This document shows positions 59,643-64,000 of a stretch of DNA of 64,000 bases, piece by piece. The notes under the pieces are model-generated. The model was not told where the DNA came from and searched no databases. It worked only from the letters and a program-made list of their open reading frames with translations. The position numbers and the translations under genes are program-made. The DNA is from Strigamia acuminata (taxonomy: Eukaryota; Arthropoda; Chilopoda; Geophilomorpha; Linotaeniidae): NCBI GenBank assembly GCA_949358305.1, contig OX442323.1, positions 1,364,001 to 1,428,000 of the forward strand, in the 5' to 3' direction. Position 1 is the stretch's first letter; the number at the start of each line of letters is the position of its first letter.

Positions 59643-59674
59643 TTCACATGTACACTCCAGAATTAAATGCATGG
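59504..59674 (+). CDS. Possible first coding exon of an unidentified gene
   Basis: From the ATG embedded in the YY1-like site, 57 codons of ordinary composition (MAQSEDAANYVGDADCC start) run to TGG and a GTAAAC donor at 59675. Downstream, 60601-60757 is another open stretch that could be spliced on. No family recognised. The X-boxes lie inside this frame, so it may instead be 5' flank. Confidence 0.25.
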
Positions 59675-60600
59675 GTAAACAACATTTCGCAGAATTTCAT
59701 CTTTTTAGTCGAGTAAATACAAAAGTTTAATTCAATACGAATATTCATTCGATTTTTTTTAAAAAAAACATGTATGCACCTACTGCATAAATTTTCAGAA
59801 TATACAAGTATTTAATCAATTTTTCACGCTTGCTTTTGATTGATTTCAACCAATTGATTTTTGACGGAAATATAAATATTTAATTCGGCGACCGCAGCAA
59901 ATCTATCGTACACGACTAAAATTGGACGGAATAAGTATTTATTTTTATTCCATATTAATTGCTATATTAATTGCTATTAATTATGACGAATTTTGCATTC
60001 TGAACGATAAGTTACTGGCTTACGGCAATACGTCGCCATTCGGCATTCGCCAACGTGTTTTGTAATGATTGATTTTGCTCATCATCGAATCAAACATGTG
60101 CATCAATCAATCTTTATACAATTTTAATCATAAGATTAAATCAATAAATCAGCTCACTTCAATCAAAATACAATACGGTACGAATAACGAACGAATAAAA
60201 TATGCTTGTAAGATTTGCGATCAATTGCATTGATAAACAATTCTTTTATTCAAGAATTCAATTTGCAATTCACTTTCGTGTCTCTTTTATTTCATTTCTC
60301 ATTCCGGTCTCGTTTCAAGAAAAATGCAAAATTCATGACTGAAAATAAGATCGTAAGAAACAAACAAAACGTCAAAAATCAAAATAAATGAAAATAAAAT
60401 AAACAAATGAAATAAATAAATAAACTATTTGTAAGAAGAAGAAAAAAAGCCTGTTCTGTACATCGTTTAATTAATTCCATTCAACATGAGGCTCAATTGA
60501 ACTCAACTTTTATCAAAAAAAGGAATAAATATCAACGTTATCTGTGGGTGGTGAATGGAGAAAAGTGGTGGCAAATTGCGTTCAATTGGCGTGTTTAGTC

Positions 60601-60757
60601 TGCGGCTGCCTCTGATTTAGGTCCTGCTGAGAGGAATAATTTTCTCGTCACTACAGATCTGTATTCTAGAGATAATGTGTTGAATTTGGAACCAAATTGG
60701 GCTCCATCTATAATAAAAACTCCAATGCTTTCCTCACTGCTGGTCATTTTTGTCTAA
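60601..60757 (+). CDS. Possible exon of an unidentified gene
   Basis: After a TTTAG acceptor-like site, an open frame with non-repetitive composition (SAAASDLGPAERNN, later VTTDLYSRDNVLNLEPNW) ends at a TAA near 60757. It looks more protein-like than its surroundings, but no family is evident and its linkage to 59504-59674 is a guess. Confidence 0.2.
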
Positions 60758-62480
60758 AATACACTCGCATGCCGTGCGCCACACTTCGGCCCGCAACTTC
60801 ATCTTCAACATTTGGATTCTTTACCTCGGTTACATCACACGCATTTGCTAATACAATATAGGATAAGTACTAATCTTATTTTATTTGCTTACGCTTTCAA
60901 TTTTACTCTAGTAATCACTGTCGGCCTCAATTAATTGCCAATGTGAATAAACATTTACATTAAACGCAAGAAAGTCGTTTTTTTAGTCTCAAAAAGCGCA
61001 TCATTTCTATCGTTGTCACGATTTTTGAAAACATTAATTAGTCCACTATATGGCTTTATTGCTAATTATCACCTGGTGGTGACTGGACATCACTAACAAA
61101 TGTTAATTGTTAAAACATCTGCTCCAGTAATTTTATTTCTAATTGTGGCTTTTTAAATTTCTGGAAGCTTGATCAGAACTAATATTCTTTTATTTTTAGT
61201 TACGCTCATTAAGCCAATTTTTCGTTTGAGTGCCATTTCAAGTATAATTCAGTTTGCTGTTGTTTTTATCCCGTTTTTATATGCGGCAGTGCGGCTGTTT
61301 TAATGGTTGGTTTTTAAAATGGATTTTTTAATGGAAAACAGTTTGATGTTTTAATACTTTGCAACAACCCAGACGTATACCGGTAGCAGAATTACAAGTG
61401 CTGTAAAATTACACCTTGTTATCGTATTTTATCTTTTATGTTTTCTACAACAGAGCTAAACACATTTAATTATTTTTATTTGAAACATTTATTAACAGAC
61501 GTACTAACCGATTAAAATGGCTTATGGGCAACGGGCTAAGCAAATTAATATACGGAGAAGAAAAACATCTTTTATCTTTTACATCTTTTAATCTTTTATG
61601 AGGCTGAGAGATTATTGTTTTGGAGCATGCTCATTGTTCACAACACATTAGTTTTTGTTTAATTCTTTGCCCTTGAGATCTCTCCCAGAGGCTACTCCAG
61701 ACCTGGAACATTTCAAAACTTGAGTTAAATATTAGTCATGTTCTATTAATTATGTCAGATGTTGGTGTTTCTGACTCATGGTTGCTTGTGTCAATAAATT
61801 TCGTTTGTTAAAAATGAAAGAGATCATTTTCATGTGTTAAGTGCAACTGAAACCAATTGTCATCATTGTCATACTGTTTAAACCTCAGATCACAAATTAA
61901 GGTAGTTTCATTACAGTATAATCTTGTGTACTATCAAGTGCTACTGGTTTTGTCACTTTTTAATTTGAGTGATTATGATATAACCAGTTTTTATGTACTG
62001 TACACCTCAGAATTAAGGTAATACCGTAGGTAAAATGTTTTGTTTGGCATTTCTTAAATCTTAATTGCTGACCAAGCTCCAAGAACCATGGAAATGGCTT
62101 TGGTTGAGATTTGTTTCTGATGTCTGAATCTTACAAAGGACTAAAGCTTATATTGCACGTGGCCTCAGTGGCTGCTGGTCAACAGATCTTTGCTCTTTCT
62201 TCCTCCTTATCATCCTTATCCTTGTGTGCATTTATTACGGTGGTCCTCAGGCACGTGGCCCCTGTAGTTGTCAGTAATATGACGCATGCAAGACAATTGA
62301 CTGGACAGAATTTATCAGGGTGCATGTTTATCGCAACTATCTCTATATGTTTTTATTGTAATGTGATATTCTACAATGATAATCTTGGAATAGCGCCACC
62401 TGGTGCTCAGTGACTTTAACATTCAATAAAATTGTAACAGGACTTCCGTAGTAACCCTTACACAGAATGGTCTGATTTCG
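60758..62480. other. Gene-free stretch
   Basis: AT-rich DNA. The open frame at 62111-62413 has no recognisable domain. Nothing else seen. Confidence 0.45.
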
Positions 62481-62702
62481 TGTCTCTCCTCTACAAATTC
62501 TACAATCCATCAAATTACATCAGGTTATGGGTCCAGAAACGTTCTAAAATCCTCCACGCTGACTGCAAACATCGCCAAGGTGACTTTTCTTGATTGCTGA
62601 AGATTTTTCTAACAAAAAATTTACGGAACCATTTTTGCATACCATGTGGAGACGAAGTTTGGATTTGAATTTCGAACACAAAGGCAGAATCAGCTAAACT
62701 TA

Positions 62703-62933
62703 TACTCTGGCCATGTGTAAGTTTGGCCTAAATCCGAGCCTTTTCTCTGATATAGTGATACAAGAAAATAGATCCAAACACCAGGATTGCAACCGATCTA
62801 CTGAAAATAGTAAGCGAACGTTCTAAGATTTCTGGAAGAAGCAAGCAATAAACTCTGAACTATTTTTCCTGGTGGCAGCACAGAGTGAGTTATGAGGCTC
62901 GGATTTAGGCCAAACTTACACATGGCCAGAGTA
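62703..62933. mobile_element. Hairpin MITE with TATACTCT ends, copy 2 (231 bp)
   Basis: Arms of 39 bp, identical as inverted repeats (begin TACTCTGGCCATGTGTAAG), flanked by TA on both sides. It shares the TACTCT start with 10916-11062 but not the rest of the arm. Inserted just before the copia gag start codon. Confidence 0.85.
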
Positions 62934-62943
62934 TAGTCATGCA

Positions 62944-63561
62944 ATGCATCCAGTTCACCACATTAAGCTGGAAGGAATATCGAACTTTAATAGTTGGAAA
63001 TTTGCAATGAAAATGCAGCTTGTGCGGGAAGGTTTGTGGGAATTTGTTGATGGGACAAAAACTGACCACTATTGTGCTTGGAGTCCAAGAGCACATATAC
63101 CAGGAGGTAGGTGGTTGTACGACGACAAAAGAAGCGTGAGACCATTTGGCAAGCTTTATCAAAGTAAAAGTTTGGGAAGTCAAGTTTTGCTCCTAACGGA
63201 CCTGATTAACATCAAGTATGGAGAATGCAAAGATACAGCAGAGTATATTGGCTCAAAAGTGACCATCGGCCAACAGTTGAACGATATAAGCTATAATGAT
63301 AATGATAAAATGATAGCGGCAATGTTGCTTGCGACACTGCCTGAAGATTTCAAGCCAATGATGATGGCAATTGAGAATTGCGGATGCGACATCACGGCGG
63401 AATATGTTAAAGTGCGTCTTTTACAAGAGTCACAATGCCGGGAGAAGGAAATTACGAGCGCCGTATTCAGTTCAAGCACTGGAAATAATGGATGTGCCAT
63501 TTCAAGGACTGAAAGCCATGACGCGCTCATCGTAACAACAGCGGCGGCTCATCATGGATAA
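62944..63561 (+). pseudogene. gag: Ty1/copia-type Gag (frameshifted)
   Basis: Starts at ATG. The KLEGISNFNSWKFAMKMQL opening is the classic copia Gag N terminus. GSQVLLLTDLINIKYGE and MIAAMLLATLPEDFKP continue the domain. Between about residues 40 and 75 the usual family sequence is missing or out of frame. The frame stops at 63559-63561. In another frame the CCHC knuckle C-Y-R-C-H-K-F-G-H-K-R-V-D-C follows at once (about 63560-63612). Confidence 0.85.
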
Positions 63562-63789
63562 AGTGCTACAGGTGCCACAAGTTTGGACATAAGCGAGTGG
63601 ACTGTCATGTGAAACTGTCCAAAAAAAGGATATGGAACGGGAAAAGGACAAACCTGCAAGCAAAGCAGGACGAGGAAGCAGGTGCAGCCGAACTCAAACC
63701 AACACCTCGACAAAAGACCCCCACAATGCAACTGTGGACCTCCCAGACACCTTGCTGAAAATTAGGTTCTCCAGGCAGCAGTGGAACAG

Positions 63790-64000
63790 TTTGGGGAGGA
63801 TCCAAATTTCTACGGTGAGGCCATGCAGATCAATGGAAACTGGTGGTGCAGCAAGAGTTGGACTTGCTGGACCACTGCAGCACTTGGAAACTCGTGGCTC
63901 TCCCACCTGAACGAAAGCCAGTAACGTGCCGCTGGTTATTTCGAATTAAGAGAACAGCGCACAGAACTGTGGAACAATACAAAGCAAGATTGGTTGCACG
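63790..64000 (+). pseudogene. pol: Ty1/copia-type reverse transcriptase, N-terminal piece
   Basis: An EDPNFYGEAM segment, then after a frameshift DQWKLVVQQELDLL, WKLVALPPERKPV, CRWLFRIKRTA and VEQYKARLVA. This is the conserved opening of copia reverse transcriptases. It is cut by the end of the window. Confidence 0.85.

Larger units (their letters stand above)
62500..64000 (+). mobile_element. Internally deleted Ty1/copia retroelement, runs off the window
   Basis: The order is a possible primer-binding region (GGTTATGGGTCCAGAAACG, about 62524), a hairpin MITE (62703-62933), gag with a zinc knuckle, then directly the start of a copia-type reverse transcriptase. Protease and integrase are absent between 63640 and 63760, so the element has an internal deletion. 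LTRs were not found within the window. Confidence 0.75.

Noticed and set aside
1-64000. tRNA, rRNA or other structured RNA genes
   Set aside because: I saw no cloverleaf with A and B boxes or rRNA-like stretch; a covariance-model scan would be needed to exclude them.

Overview
The window is animal nuclear DNA: AT-rich, with intron-containing genes, canonical GT/AG splice sites and no operons. Short introns in the two spliced genes are 56-85 bp, which fits an invertebrate with minimal introns. The phylum cannot be fixed from the sequence. Three conserved genes are clear. A Sprouty-type receptor-tyrosine-kinase antagonist lies at 6861-7901 (+), with an uninterrupted reading frame. An NDFIP-type Nedd4-ligase adaptor spans 25845-32463 (-) in seven exons that I pieced together. 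A secreted alpha-carbonic anhydrase spans 49521-51911 (+), also in seven exons. The three have no evident functional link.

Region by region. 1-16 kb is the Sprouty neighbourhood and is saturated with simple repeats, many with a 5-bp period. It holds a 2.4-kb, nearly perfect 10-bp array (2226-4607) that changes once from one unit variant to another. 16-25 kb is AT-rich and almost gene-free, with one hAT-type MITE. 25-33 kb is NDFIP; its last intron (about 4.8 kb) carries four inverted-repeat elements of four kinds. 33-48 kb is a transposon graveyard. It has a decayed minus-strand Ty3-type gag split by two MITEs, a better-preserved Ty3-type LTR-gag-pol remnant (36954-42794) without integrase or 3' LTR and flanked by 182-bp inverted repeats, a foldback structure built of minisatellites (43221-44330), and a head-to-tail chain of MITE, broken Tc1 transposase, MITE and MITE (44671-48190). 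49-52 kb is carbonic anhydrase, with a 749-bp MITE in one intron. 52-55 kb holds diverged repeat copies and a pogo-like MITE containing a 20-bp minisatellite. 55-62 kb is mostly empty, apart from weak exon candidates and one promoter-like block at 59.4-59.7 kb. 62.5-64 kb is an internally deleted Ty1/copia element that runs off the window.

The most interesting material is structural rather than protein-coding: many long inverted repeats of several recognisable terminal families, often with intact target-site duplications. Several also contain tandem repeats of 19-20 bp whose A/T tracts recur about every helical turn. Most long open frames in the window are artefacts of these tandem repeats. 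Several apparent ORF starts are GTG or TTG rather than ATG, so start codons were re-chosen by eye.
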